From positions 62,001-126,000 of the forward strand of contig NZ_BAYA01000025.1 in the NCBI RefSeq assembly GCF_000685015.1: a stretch of DNA of 64,000 nucleotides. The letters run 5' to 3'. The stretch's first letter is position 1. Each line of letters opens with the position of its first letter. The notes under the pieces were generated by a model. The model searched no databases. It saw nothing but the letters and a program-made list of their open reading frames with translations, and was not told the origin of the DNA. The translations under genes were made by a program, and so were the position numbers. This document shows positions 26,971 to 36,092 of this stretch, piece after piece. The stretch comes from Paraburkholderia bannensis NBRC 103871. Its GTDB lineage: Bacteria; Pseudomonadota; Gammaproteobacteria; Burkholderiales; Burkholderiaceae.

Positions 26971-27822
26971 TCAGCGATCGCTGCTCCGCTCGCGCCCTTC
27001 CACACGCGCGAACAATGCAGGCAGATCGAAACCCGCCGTATCGAGATTGAAACACTCGTGCAAGCATTGCGCGAGTTCGTCCACGCTCTCGATGAAGCGC
27101 TCGGTCAGCCGCTGGCCGTTGGCGTCGCGCTCGGTGTAGCGATCGTTGAACAGCACGGCGCGCCGCCCTTCATGCGCGACGCATGCGATCAGGTTATCCC
27201 TGAAGAACGATTGCGGCGATGCGCACGTGTACCAGTTCGCCACTTCGTAGTCGACCCACTGCGCGGGCTTGTCGTCGAAGCGATAGACGTCGAGCCACGC
27301 GGTGCCGTCGAAGGTCTCCAGCTTCCACTCGGTCGAATCGATCGGCGTCAGGCGCGCCGGTTCGAGCAGCGTCGGTTGCACGCCACGCTCGTCGAACCTG
27401 AGCGGCGCGCTCAGCGATGCACCGCCGAAGCCCACGTCGACCAGCCACGCCTGCCCGTCCACGTGCACGCGCAGCAGCATGTGCGTGCGCGGCGTACTCG
27501 CGCCTGCCGGATGGCCGTACAGCACACGCGCCGCCATGGGCTCCACGGCGAAGCCCAGTTGCATGAGTACGTGCGCAAACAGCGTGTTGTGCTCGAAGCA
27601 GTAGCCGCCGCGCCGCGACGACACCAGTTTCGCGACGATCTCGTGCAGCGCGACCGAGACGCGCCGCGCCGAAAACGGGTCGAGGTTCTCGAACGCTATC
27701 GCGCGGGGATGCCGTTCATGCAGCGCGCGCAACACGTCGAGCGACGCCTCACGCGGGCCGTCATAGCCGATGCGGGAGAAATAATCGTTCAGATTTACCT
27801 GGTATTCGTGGAATGCAGACAT
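26971..27822 (-). CDS. nat: Arylamine N-acetyltransferase
   Basis: 283 residues. Catalytic triad visible: Cys75 (SRRGGYCFEHNT), His114 (RTHMLLRV) and Asp129 (LVDVGFGG). AFENLDPF is the conserved N-terminal box. The enzyme moves acetyl from acetyl-CoA to arylamines or hydrazines. Length and triad spacing are normal. Followed by the ICMT-like gene. Confidence 0.95.
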   Translation of the reverse strand: MSAFHEYQVNLNDYFSRIGYDGPREASLDVLRALHERHPRAIAFENLDPFSARRVSVALHEIVAKLVSSRRGGYCFEHNTLFAHVLMQLGFAVEPMAARVLYGHPAGASTPRTHMLLRVHVDGQAWLVDVGFGGASLSAPLRFDERGVQPTLLEPARLTPIDSTEWKLETFDGTAWLDVYRFDDKPAQWVDYEVANWYTCASPQSFFRDNLIACVAHEGRRAVLFNDRYTERDANGQRLTERFIESVDELAQCLHECFNLDTAGFDLPALFARVEGRERSSDR

Positions 27823-27993
27823 CGATCACCTGCGGGCAAATAAATGAAATAACGACACAAGAAAATGGCGTTTGCGAATAGCGATTTTCGCGTCAATTCC
27901 TCATACCGTATAGCTTCAAAGCTGACCATCTGTAATTATCAGGATCACCTATGAAAGCGCTGTGTAAACAATGCGCTTACGGCACGTAATTAA

Positions 27994-28012
27994 TGTGAGA
28001 ATCATTCTCATT
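27994..28012. promoter_or_regulatory. Fur box upstream of the iron operon
   Basis: TGAGAATCATTCTCA at 27996-28010 is a perfect palindrome centred on C28003, extended by flanking AT bases. It resembles the classical Fur consensus GATAATGATAATCATTATC. It lies just upstream of a sigma70-like promoter. Position before iron-transport genes makes the call strong. Confidence 0.8.
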
Positions 28013-28016
28013 TGTG

Positions 28017-28045
28017 TTGACGCTTATTTTACCGATGAGTACGAT
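28017..28045 (+). promoter_or_regulatory. Sigma70-like promoter of the iron operon
   Basis: TTGACG (28017-28022) and TACGAT (28040-28045) are separated by 17 bases. The Fur box ends about five bases upstream of the -35. The remaining 95 bases up to the porin ATG are leader. Confidence 0.6.
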
Positions 28046-28140
28046 TGCGCCGTCTCGGAGACAAACGATTCACGCGCGCCGATTACGGCGAGCATGGAGA
28101 TTCGATCCCGCTATAAAGAATTAAATAAGTAAGGAATACG

Positions 28141-29610
28141 ATGAAACTCAACCGGTCATCCCGTTCGTTCGGACGGCGTGTGCCTGCCCTGCGCGGTCTC
28201 GCGATGTGGGCCGCCTGTGCGACCTTCGCATGCGGCGCTGCGCAAGCCCAGACGAGCAACCCCGATGCCGCGCCGGAAGCCCCCGAGGCCGATCTCTCGA
28301 TCAAGGCGCAGCCGTCGAACTTCTGGACGGGTATCTGGACGCGCCAGAACCTGCTCGGCGACATGGGTGGCCTGCGTCCGTGGCTCGGCAAATACGGCGT
28401 CACGTTCGAGCTGACCGAGACGAGCGAATATCTCGCCAACCTGCGCGGCGGCCTGAATCGCGGCGGCACCTATGACGGTCTCACGACCGCGACGGTGCAG
28501 GTCGATACGAGCAAGGCGCTCGGCATCCAGGGTGGCCTGTTCAACATCAGCGCATTGCAGATTCACGGCTCGAATCTGAGCGCGAACAATCTGGGCACGC
28601 TCAACACGGCGAGCGGCATCGAGGCGCAGGACACCACGCGCCTGTGGGAGATGTGGTACCAGCAGTCCTTCTTCGACAAGAAGCTCGACGTCAAGGTCGG
28701 TCAGCAGAGCATCGACCAGGAATTCATCACGAGCCAGTACGCGGCGCTGTTCGTCAACACGATGTTCGGCTGGCCCGCGCTGCCTTCGTACGACATGCCC
28801 TCGGGCGGCCCGGCCTATCCGCTCGCTGACCTGGGCGTGCGCGTGCGCGGCCAGATCGCGCCTTCGCTCACCGGCTTGATCGGCGTGTTCGACGGCGATC
28901 CGCTCGGCAACAATCCGAATAACCTTAGCGGTACGAACTTTAACCTGCATAACGGCGCGCTCGTGATCGGCGAGTTGCAGTACGCCATCAACCAGCCGTC
29001 CGAAGGCGAGCTTGTGAGCGCGGACAACCGTGGCTTGCCGGGCACCTACAAACTGGGCTTCTGGTACAACAGCGGCACGTTCAGCGACCAGCACTACGAC
29101 AACACCGGCCTCTCGCTGAACAACCCGGCAAGCACGGGCGTCAACGCGACGCACAAGGGCGACTACAGCATCTACGCCGTCGCCGACCAGATGATCTGGC
29201 GTCCCGATCCCGACGAGCCGCGCAGCATCGGCGTGTTTGCGCGCGTGATGGGCGCGCCGGGCGACCGCAACCTGGTCAGCTTCTCGGCCAATGCGGGCAT
29301 CGTCATGAAGGCGCCGTTCAAGGGCCGCGATAACGACAGCGTGGGTCTTGCAGTCACCTATATCAAGGTCAGCAACGCCGTGCACGACCTCGACCTGGAC
29401 TACCGCGATTTCAACGCGTCGACCTATGGCGTGCGCACCCAGGAAACCACGCTCGAAGCGACCTATCAGTATCAGGTCACGCCGTGGTGGCAATTGCAGG
29501 CCGACGCGCAATACACCTTCAATGCCGGCGCCGGCCAGAATCCGAACGATCCGACCGCGGCCCTGCGCAACACCTTTGTGCTGGGCGTGCGCACGAACAT
29601 CACGTTCTGA
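28141..29610 (+). CDS. OprB-family carbohydrate-type porin
   Basis: 489 residues. A signal peptide ends near Ala36 (GAAQA). The mature protein opens with FWTGIWTRQNLLGDMGGLRPWLGKYGV, the OprB signature, continues with alternating beta-strands and ends in an aromatic residue (RTNITF), as outer-membrane barrels do. OprB porins take up sugars or small neutral or acidic molecules. Here it is the first gene after a Fur box and before iron genes, so a role in passing small ferric chelates is possible but only inferred. Confidence 0.88.
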   Translation: MKLNRSSRSFGRRVPALRGLAMWAACATFACGAAQAQTSNPDAAPEAPEADLSIKAQPSNFWTGIWTRQNLLGDMGGLRPWLGKYGVTFELTETSEYLANLRGGLNRGGTYDGLTTATVQVDTSKALGIQGGLFNISALQIHGSNLSANNLGTLNTASGIEAQDTTRLWEMWYQQSFFDKKLDVKVGQQSIDQEFITSQYAALFVNTMFGWPALPSYDMPSGGPAYPLADLGVRVRGQIAPSLTGLIGVFDGDPLGNNPNNLSGTNFNLHNGALVIGELQYAINQPSEGELVSADNRGLPGTYKLGFWYNSGTFSDQHYDNTGLSLNNPASTGVNATHKGDYSIYAVADQMIWRPDPDEPRSIGVFARVMGAPGDRNLVSFSANAGIVMKAPFKGRDNDSVGLAVTYIKVSNAVHDLDLDYRDFNASTYGVRTQETTLEATYQYQVTPWWQLQADAQYTFNAGAGQNPNDPTAALRNTFVLGVRTNITF

Positions 29611-29706
29611 TCGCTGCATCCGTTTATGACCCACACCAAGCCCTCACGCCCCAACGCCGCGCACATCGACGTGCGCGCGCGCCTGCGTGAGGCACGGAGA
29701 ATTACC

Positions 29707-30867
29707 ATGAATCACGCCATGCGCAAGCTGCTGCTGTGCTCGGCTCACGCCACCCGCGCGGCGCTCGCGCTTTCCGCTGCCGCCATGCTCGGCGCACCGC
29801 TCGCGGCCCATGCCGATCCGCAAGGTCTGCTGGAGACCGTTCACCATCACACCACGCTCATCAACACGGTGCCCGACAACGGCGACCAGAACCCGTACGC
29901 ACTCTTCGTCGCGCCGGTGAGTGCGGGCACGGTGAAACAGGGCGACGTGCTGATCGACAACTTCAACAACGCCGCCAACCTGCAGGGCACGGGCAGCACC
30001 ATCGTCGACTATCACCCCGATACGAAGCAGATGACGCTGTTCGCGACGATCCCGCGCGACCTCAAGGAATGCCCCGGCGGCGTGGGACTGTCCACGGCGA
30101 TGACGATGCTGAAGTCGGGCTGGGTGATCGTCGGCAGCACGCCCAGCAACGACGGCACGACCGGCACCAAGGGCGCGGGCTGCATGATCGTGCTCGACAG
30201 CGGCGGCAAGATTGCGAAGGTCATCAGCAGTCCGAACATCAACGATCCGTGGGGCAACATGGCCGTGGTCGACAACGGCGACCACGCCACGCTGTTCGTG
30301 AGCAACGCCGGTTTCGGCGTGGGCGACGCGAACGGCAATCCGCCGCCCGTGTTCAAGCAGGCCACGGTGCTGCGCTTGGATCTCGACATTCCGGCCGGCC
30401 AGGCGCCGGTCGTGAAGAGCGAAACGGTGGTGGCAAGCGGCTTCGGCGCGCAGGCGGACAAGGGCGTGTTCCTCGTCGGCCCGACCGGCCTCGCGCTGTC
30501 CGCCGACAACAAGCTGCTGTACGTGTCCGACGCAATCGGCAACCGCATCAACGTGATCGAAGATCCGCTCACGCGCGACACGAGCGCAGGCGTGGGCCGC
30601 CAGCTGACCGCCGACGGCCTGCTGCACCGCCCGCTCGCGATGATCACGACGCCGCAAGGTCACCTGCTGGTGACCAACGCACTGAACGGCCAGGTCGTGG
30701 AAATCGACCCGGTCGCGGCGAAGCAGCTCTACGCGCGCTGGATCGATACCGACAAGGCGCAGACGCCACCCGGCAACGGCGACCTGTTCGGCATCGCGCT
30801 GACGCCTGCGGGCGACGGCTTCTACTACGTGGAAGACGATGTGAATACTCTTGTGCTGGCGAAATAA
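29707..30867 (+). CDS. Exported beta-propeller-like protein
   Basis: 386 residues. Sec signal to about residue 36 (LAAHA then DP). The mature protein is built from repeated strands such as GDVLIDNFNNAANLQGTGSTI, WGNMAVVDNG, GPTGLALSADNKLLYVSDAIGNRINVI and GHLLVTNALNGQVVEIDP, an NHL/SMP-30-like propeller pattern. There is no lipobox and no catalytic motif I can name. Located between porin and DyP, and three bases from the DyP start, so its partner is likely periplasmic iron handling. Function unknown. Confidence 0.75.
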   Translation: MNHAMRKLLLCSAHATRAALALSAAAMLGAPLAAHADPQGLLETVHHHTTLINTVPDNGDQNPYALFVAPVSAGTVKQGDVLIDNFNNAANLQGTGSTIVDYHPDTKQMTLFATIPRDLKECPGGVGLSTAMTMLKSGWVIVGSTPSNDGTTGTKGAGCMIVLDSGGKIAKVISSPNINDPWGNMAVVDNGDHATLFVSNAGFGVGDANGNPPPVFKQATVLRLDLDIPAGQAPVVKSETVVASGFGAQADKGVFLVGPTGLALSADNKLLYVSDAIGNRINVIEDPLTRDTSAGVGRQLTADGLLHRPLAMITTPQGHLLVTNALNGQVVEIDPVAAKQLYARWIDTDKAQTPPGNGDLFGIALTPAGDGFYYVEDDVNTLVLAK

Positions 30868-30870
30868 ATC

Positions 30871-32184
30871 ATGTCCTCCGATGATTCCCAAGACCGGCCG
30901 CGGCAACCCGCGCGGCGCGGTTTCCTGAAGGCGGGCGGCGCGGCCGTCGCGGCGAGCGCCACGCTCGGCGCGACGCTCGGATCGTCCCAGGCCCAGGCTG
31001 CCGAAGCGAAGCACCGCACGGAAGCAGCCGACCCGCTGGCCGCCGTCGAGCCGTTTTACGCGCCGCATCAAGGCGGCATCGTCACGCCGCAGCAGGCGCA
31101 TACCTATGTGGCCGCGTTCGATCTGACGACCACCTCGCGCGACGACGTCATCAAGCTGCTGCGCCAGTGGACTGACTCCGCCGCGCGCATGACGCAAGGC
31201 CATAGCGCCGTCGCGCTCGACGGCGTGAGCGACCAGCAACCGGCGCCCGATTCGGGCGACGTGCTGGGCCTCGGCCCTGCCGGCCTCACGGTGACGTTCG
31301 GCTTCGGCCCTGGCCTCTTCATGTCCGAAGGCAAGGATCGCTACGGCATCGCGCACAAGCGCCCCGCCGCGCTCGTCGACCTGCCGCGCTTTAACGGCGA
31401 CCAGTTGATCCCCGAGAAAACCGGCGGCGATCTCTACGTGCAGGCCTGCGCGAACGACGCGCAAGTGGCCTTTCACGCGGTGCGCCAGCTCTCGCGCCAG
31501 GGCTACGGCATGCTGCGCATGCGCTGGGGCCAGGCGGGCTTCCTGTCCGGCCCGCGCGGCCAGACGCCGCGCAACCTGATGGGCTTCAAGGACGGCACCA
31601 ACAATCCGCCGACCGGCGACCCCGCCGCGATGAAGGAATTCGTCTGGGCGACGTCCGCCGAAACGCCGTGGATGCAAGGCGGCACCTACACGGTCGTGCG
31701 CCGCATCCGTATCACGCTCGAACACTGGGACCAGATGGAACTGGGCTTCCAGGAGCAGGTGTTCGGCCGTCGCAAGTACAGCGGCGCGCCCATCGGCAAG
31801 GAGAAGGAGTTCGACCCGGTCGACCTCACTGCCGAGGACAAGGACGGCAATGCGCTGATCCCCGATAACTCGCACGTGCGCCTGTCGAATCGCGCATCGA
31901 ACAACGGCGCGCAGATCCTGCGCCGCTCGTATTCGTACAACGACAGCACGAACTTCTATATCGAGCGCTGGCCGCCATGGCGCCAGGAAACCGAATATGA
32001 CGCGGGCCTCATCTTCATCGCCCACCAGGCCGACCCGCGCACGGGCTTCATTCCGATCAACGAGAAGCTCGCGAAGTTCGACATGATGAACCAGTTCACG
32101 ACCCACGTGGGCAGCGCGATCTTCGCGTGCCCGCCGGGCGCGAAGCCGGGTTCGTACATTGGCGCCGAACTGTTCGAAGCCTGA
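30871..32184 (+). CDS. efeB: Tat-exported DyP-type peroxidase (EfeB-like)
   Basis: 437 residues. A Tat signal (ARRGFLKAGGAAVAAS, Arg15-Arg16) exports the folded haem protein. The DyP hallmark GxxDG is GFKDG at 238-242 (Asp241); the proximal haem ligand is His335 (NSHVRLSNR), with arginine at 351/352. EfeB is a DyP deferrochelatase/peroxidase. It starts three bases after the propeller stop. EfeU and EfeO are absent; FbpABC follows instead. DyP family is secure, EfeB role is inference. Confidence 0.9.
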   Translation: MSSDDSQDRPRQPARRGFLKAGGAAVAASATLGATLGSSQAQAAEAKHRTEAADPLAAVEPFYAPHQGGIVTPQQAHTYVAAFDLTTTSRDDVIKLLRQWTDSAARMTQGHSAVALDGVSDQQPAPDSGDVLGLGPAGLTVTFGFGPGLFMSEGKDRYGIAHKRPAALVDLPRFNGDQLIPEKTGGDLYVQACANDAQVAFHAVRQLSRQGYGMLRMRWGQAGFLSGPRGQTPRNLMGFKDGTNNPPTGDPAAMKEFVWATSAETPWMQGGTYTVVRRIRITLEHWDQMELGFQEQVFGRRKYSGAPIGKEKEFDPVDLTAEDKDGNALIPDNSHVRLSNRASNNGAQILRRSYSYNDSTNFYIERWPPWRQETEYDAGLIFIAHQADPRTGFIPINEKLAKFDMMNQFTTHVGSAIFACPPGAKPGSYIGAELFEA

Positions 32185-32262
32185 AAAAACCGGCCTTTTC
32201 GCCGACGTATTCGACACACGCATTTGCCTGAAGCAATCGACAAGAACGGATAACGACCGATC

Positions 32263-33282
32263 ATGAAAACAACATTCCCTGGCGCGCGCCTGCGCGCCGC
32301 TGCCCTCGCACTGGCTATCGCTGGCCTGGCGCCGCTTGCTGCGCACGCCGCTTCGATCACGCTCTACAACGCCCAGCACGAGCAGGTCGTGAACCAGCTT
32401 GCGAAGGACTTCGAACAACAGACCGGCATCGACGTGAAGATCCGCAGCGGCGAAGGCCCGGCGCTGGCCGCGCAGCTCGTCGCCGAAGGCGCGAAGACGC
32501 CCGCCGATGTCTACTTCACCGAGAATTCGCCCGAGCTGATGCTGCTCGAAGAAAAGGGCCTGCTCGCGCCCGTGCAAAAGAGCACGCTGGGCGTCGTGGC
32601 CGATCGCTACAGCTCGCCGGCCGGTGAGTGGGTGGGCGTCACGGCGCGTGAAAACGTGCTCGCCTACAACACGACGAAGGTGCAGGCCGCACAACTGCCG
32701 CAGTCGATCTTCGATCTGGCCAAGCCCGAATGGAAGGGCAAAGTGGGCATCGCGCCGAGCGACGCCGACTTCCTGCCGCTCGTGGACGCCGTGCTGGCCG
32801 CCAAGGGCGAAGCCGCCACGCTCGCGTGGCTCAAGGGCTTGAAGACCAACTCGCAGGTCTTCGACGACGACGAAGGCGTCGTCGCCGCCGTGAACCGCGG
32901 CGCAGTGGCCACGGGCATCATCAACAACTACTACTGGGACCGCCTGCACGCCGAGATCGGCGACAGCAAGACGCGCAGCGCCGTGGCGCACTTCGCCGAC
33001 GGCGACGTGGGCGCACTCGTGAACGTCTCGGGCGCAGCCATCCTGAAGGCGGCGCACAATCCGGACGGCGCGCAGAAGTTCCTCGCCTACCTGGTGAGCG
33101 AGCGTGCGCAGAAGCTCATGGCGCAAGGTCGCATCAGCTTCGAATATCCGCTGCGCCCCGGCGTGGCGGGCGACCCGATCAACAAGCCGTTCGACCAGCT
33201 GAAGCCGCCTGCGCTGACCATCCAGCAGCTTGGCGACGATAGCCAGGCCGCACGCCTGCTGCGCCAGGCGGGGCTGCTGTAA
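32263..33282 (+). CDS. Ferric-iron ABC transporter substrate-binding protein (FbpA-like)
   Basis: 339 residues. Signal peptide cleaved near residue 29 (LAAHA). The mature start ITLYNAQHEQVVNQLAKDFEQQTGI and tyrosines Tyr223-Tyr224 in NNYYWDR are those of the FbpA/FutA ferric-binding family, which bind Fe3+ with a tyrosine pair. Residues Ala..NTTKV and AKPEWKGKVGIAP are also typical. It delivers iron to the downstream permease. Same strand, 78 bases after the DyP gene. Confidence 0.92.
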   Translation: MKTTFPGARLRAAALALAIAGLAPLAAHAASITLYNAQHEQVVNQLAKDFEQQTGIDVKIRSGEGPALAAQLVAEGAKTPADVYFTENSPELMLLEEKGLLAPVQKSTLGVVADRYSSPAGEWVGVTARENVLAYNTTKVQAAQLPQSIFDLAKPEWKGKVGIAPSDADFLPLVDAVLAAKGEAATLAWLKGLKTNSQVFDDDEGVVAAVNRGAVATGIINNYYWDRLHAEIGDSKTRSAVAHFADGDVGALVNVSGAAILKAAHNPDGAQKFLAYLVSERAQKLMAQGRISFEYPLRPGVAGDPINKPFDQLKPPALTIQQLGDDSQAARLLRQAGLL

Positions 33283-33317
33283 AGCCACGACGATTCACAA
33301 GGATGTCTAAATAAATT

Positions 33318-35003
33318 GTGAGTGAAGCTGTTTCACCGGCACGTCCCCTGCCGGATACATTGAACGACCAGGACGGCGCGGCGGGCAAGCCCGCGCGCCG
33401 GCGGGCGCCGCGTGCCTTGCTGCTGGCCGCGGCGCTCGGCCCGTTGCTGGTTCTCCTGCCGCTCGCGCTGACGTTCTGGCGCGCGCTTTCGTATGCCCAG
33501 GACTCTGGTTTCGCCGATGCCGCCGACCTGATCTTCCGGCCGCTGGTGGGCGAACTGCTCGTCAATACGCTTGAAATCACGGTCAGCGCGACGCTGGCGT
33601 CGGCGGTGCTCGGCACGGCCTGCGCATGGTTCGTCGAGCGCACCGACGTCCCGGGCCGACGCGCCTGGGCGCTGCTCGCTGCCGCGCCGCTCGCCATGCC
33701 CGCGTTTGTCACGAGCTATGCGTGGGTCTCGTTGAGCCTCGATTTGCAGGACTTTCTGGGTGCGCTCATCGTCATCACGACCGCGTATTTCCCGCTCGTC
33801 TACCTGCCCGTGGCCGCCGCGCTGCGCGGGCTCGATCCCGCACTCGAAGAAACCGCGCGCGCGCTCGGCTGCAATCGCTGGAGCACCTTCGTGCGCGTGG
33901 TGCTGCCGCAGTTGCGCCCCGCCCTGCTCGGCTCCATGCTGCTGGTGGCGCTGGGCGTGCTGTCCGAATTCGGCGCTTTCACGCTGCTGCGCTTTCGCAC
34001 TTTCACCACCGAAATTTACGCCGAATACCGCACGAGTTTCGATGGCGGCGGCGCGTCGCTGCTCGCCTGCGTGCTGATCCTGCTGTGTCTCGTCTGCCTT
34101 GTGTTCGAGTTCCGCGTGCGTGGCAGCGCGCGCTATGAACGCGTCGATCGCGGCACGCGCCGCGCGAGCGTGCGCCATGTGCTCGGACGCTGGCGCTGGC
34201 CTGTGGCGCTCGGCTTTGTCGCGCTCAATATCGGCACGCTGGGCGTGCCGCTCGGCATGATCGGCTATTGGCTCACGCAGCCAGGCGCCGCCGCGATCAC
34301 GCCCGCCGAAGTGTCCGCCGAACTGCTGGTCTCGACCACGTTCGCATCGCTGCGGCTCGGCCTGATGGCCGCCGTGTTCACGACACTGCTGGCGCTGCCG
34401 CTTGCGTATCTGCTCGCACGTTTCCCGAGCCGTGCAGCCACCTTCCTCGAACGCACCGCGTTTATCGCGCAGGGCGTGCCGGGGCTCGTGATCGCGCTGG
34501 CCATCGTGTCGCTCGCGGTGCGCGCGCTGGAGCCGCTTTACCAGGGCACCACGCTGCTGATCGTGGCCTACGCAATCCTGTTCCTGCCGCTTGCGCTGGT
34601 GAGCGTGCGCGCGGCCTTGTTGCAGGCGCAACAACGTCTCGAAGAGACATCGCGCGCGCTCGGCCTCGGCTGGTTCGCCACGCTGCGGCGCGTGGTGCTG
34701 CCGCTCGCCGGGCCGGGGCTGGGCGCGGCGGCGTCGATGGTGTTCATCTCCGTCGTCACCGAACTCAACGCCACGCTGCTGCTCGCGCCCATCGGCACGC
34801 ACACGCTCGCCACCCAGGTCTGGTCGGATACCTCGACGCTCGCGTTCGCCGCCGCCGCGCCCTATGCCGCGCTGCTCACGGCGCTCTCGCTCGCGGCCTC
34901 GGGGCTGCTGTTCGCTTTCGCGGGGAAATCCGCGCTCGCGGCGCACACGTCGGCGCCCTTGCCTGCGCAACCTGCCGACGCGCCTTCAGGCGACGCGGCC
35001 TGA
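33318..35003 (+). CDS. Ferric-iron ABC transporter permease (FbpB-like)
   Basis: 561 residues, about twelve TM helices as two fused permease halves. Each half has an EAA loop: LEETARALGCNRWSTF and LEETSRALGLGWFATL, where the ATP-binding protein docks. This is the normal FbpB architecture. Translation seems to begin at a GTG at 33318; no ATG is close by in this frame. It lies 35 bases after the binding-protein gene. Confidence 0.92.
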   Translation: MSEAVSPARPLPDTLNDQDGAAGKPARRRAPRALLLAAALGPLLVLLPLALTFWRALSYAQDSGFADAADLIFRPLVGELLVNTLEITVSATLASAVLGTACAWFVERTDVPGRRAWALLAAAPLAMPAFVTSYAWVSLSLDLQDFLGALIVITTAYFPLVYLPVAAALRGLDPALEETARALGCNRWSTFVRVVLPQLRPALLGSMLLVALGVLSEFGAFTLLRFRTFTTEIYAEYRTSFDGGGASLLACVLILLCLVCLVFEFRVRGSARYERVDRGTRRASVRHVLGRWRWPVALGFVALNIGTLGVPLGMIGYWLTQPGAAAITPAEVSAELLVSTTFASLRLGLMAAVFTTLLALPLAYLLARFPSRAATFLERTAFIAQGVPGLVIALAIVSLAVRALEPLYQGTTLLIVAYAILFLPLALVSVRAALLQAQQRLEETSRALGLGWFATLRRVVLPLAGPGLGAAASMVFISVVTELNATLLLAPIGTHTLATQVWSDTSTLAFAAAAPYAALLTALSLAASGLLFAFAGKSALAAHTSAPLPAQPADAPSGDAA

Positions 35004-35033
35004 TCTACGTTCGATCGACGTTTTCAAGTTTCC

Positions 35034-36092
35034 ATGAGCACACTTCGCATTTCCGGCGTCTCCAAGTCCTTCGACGGCCACCCCGTGCTGCACGACGTCC
35101 ATCTCACGGTGAAGTCGGGCGCGCTGGTCGCCCTGCTCGGCCCGTCGGGCAGCGGCAAGACCACGCTGCTGCGCCTGCTGTGCGGTTTCGAGCGCGCCGA
35201 TGCGGGCACCATCGAAATCGGCGGGCGGCGCGTGGCGGGCGATGGGTTGCACCTGGCTTCGGAGCAACGCCAGATCGGCTATGTGCCGCAGGAAGGCGCG
35301 CTGTTTCCGCATCTCACGGTCGCAGAGAACATCGTTTTCGGCCTGCCGCGTGCGCAACGCCGCGTGGGTCATCGCGTGGCCGAGTTGCTCGAACTCGTGG
35401 GCCTGCCGCAGTCGTATGCGAGTCGCGCGCCGCAGCAGCTCTCGGGCGGGCAGCAGCAACGCGTGGCGCTGGCGCGCGCGCTCGCGCCAACGCCCGGACT
35501 CGTGATGCTCGACGAACCGTTTTCATCGCTTGACGCCGCGTTGCGCGTGGAAACGCGCGAAGCCGTCGCGCGTGCGCTCGCAGCGGCGGGCGCAACCGCC
35601 GTGCTGGTGACGCACGATCAGGCCGAAGCGCTGTCGCTCGGCCATGAAGTCGCGGTGCTGTGGCGCGGCCGCCTCGTACAGACCGCCGCGCCGCAGACGC
35701 TTTATCGCCGCCCCGTCACGCGCGAACTGGCCGCGTTCGTGGGCGAAGCCGTGTTGCTGCCGGGGCGCGTCACGGCCGGACGCGCGCATTGCGCGCTCGG
35801 CGAATTGCCCCTTGCAGAAGGCGCACGGCCCGATGACGGCGATGTTGACGTGATGCTGCGCCCCGAACAGATCGACGTGCTTAACGCAGACGAAGCCGCA
35901 GACGGCAACGCACACGGGCTCGAAGCGCTCGTGCGCGATGTCACGTTCCAGGGCCAGGACGCCGCGCTCACGCTCGAACTGACCGCCACGCCGACGACGA
36001 TCCGCGCCCGCGTGCCCGGCTATCGCACGCCGCGCGCGGGCGAGCGCGTGCGGATCGCCGTGGGCGGCGAAGTCAACGTCTATCCGCGCTGA
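35034..36092 (+). CDS. Ferric-iron ABC transporter ATP-binding protein (FbpC-like)
   Basis: 352 residues. Walker A GPSGSGKT (36-43), signature LSGGQQQR (136-143), Walker B LVMLDEP (Asp160, Glu161), H-loop VTHDQAEALS, and a C-terminal regulatory TOBE-like domain of about 110 residues (VMLRPEQIDVL). It powers the FbpB permease. The 3' end overlaps the convergent LysR gene by 13 bases. Confidence 0.92.
   Translation: MSTLRISGVSKSFDGHPVLHDVHLTVKSGALVALLGPSGSGKTTLLRLLCGFERADAGTIEIGGRRVAGDGLHLASEQRQIGYVPQEGALFPHLTVAENIVFGLPRAQRRVGHRVAELLELVGLPQSYASRAPQQLSGGQQQRVALARALAPTPGLVMLDEPFSSLDAALRVETREAVARALAAAGATAVLVTHDQAEALSLGHEVAVLWRGRLVQTAAPQTLYRRPVTRELAAFVGEAVLLPGRVTAGRAHCALGELPLAEGARPDDGDVDVMLRPEQIDVLNADEAADGNAHGLEALVRDVTFQGQDAALTLELTATPTTIRARVPGYRTPRAGERVRIAVGGEVNVYPR

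Noticed and set aside
29644-33288. Very long minus-strand open frame (about 1200 codons) opposite the propeller, DyP and FbpA genes
   Set aside because: It is antisense to three genes with clear signals and motifs; its translation is Arg/His/Val-rich without domains, a common shadow in GC-rich DNA.
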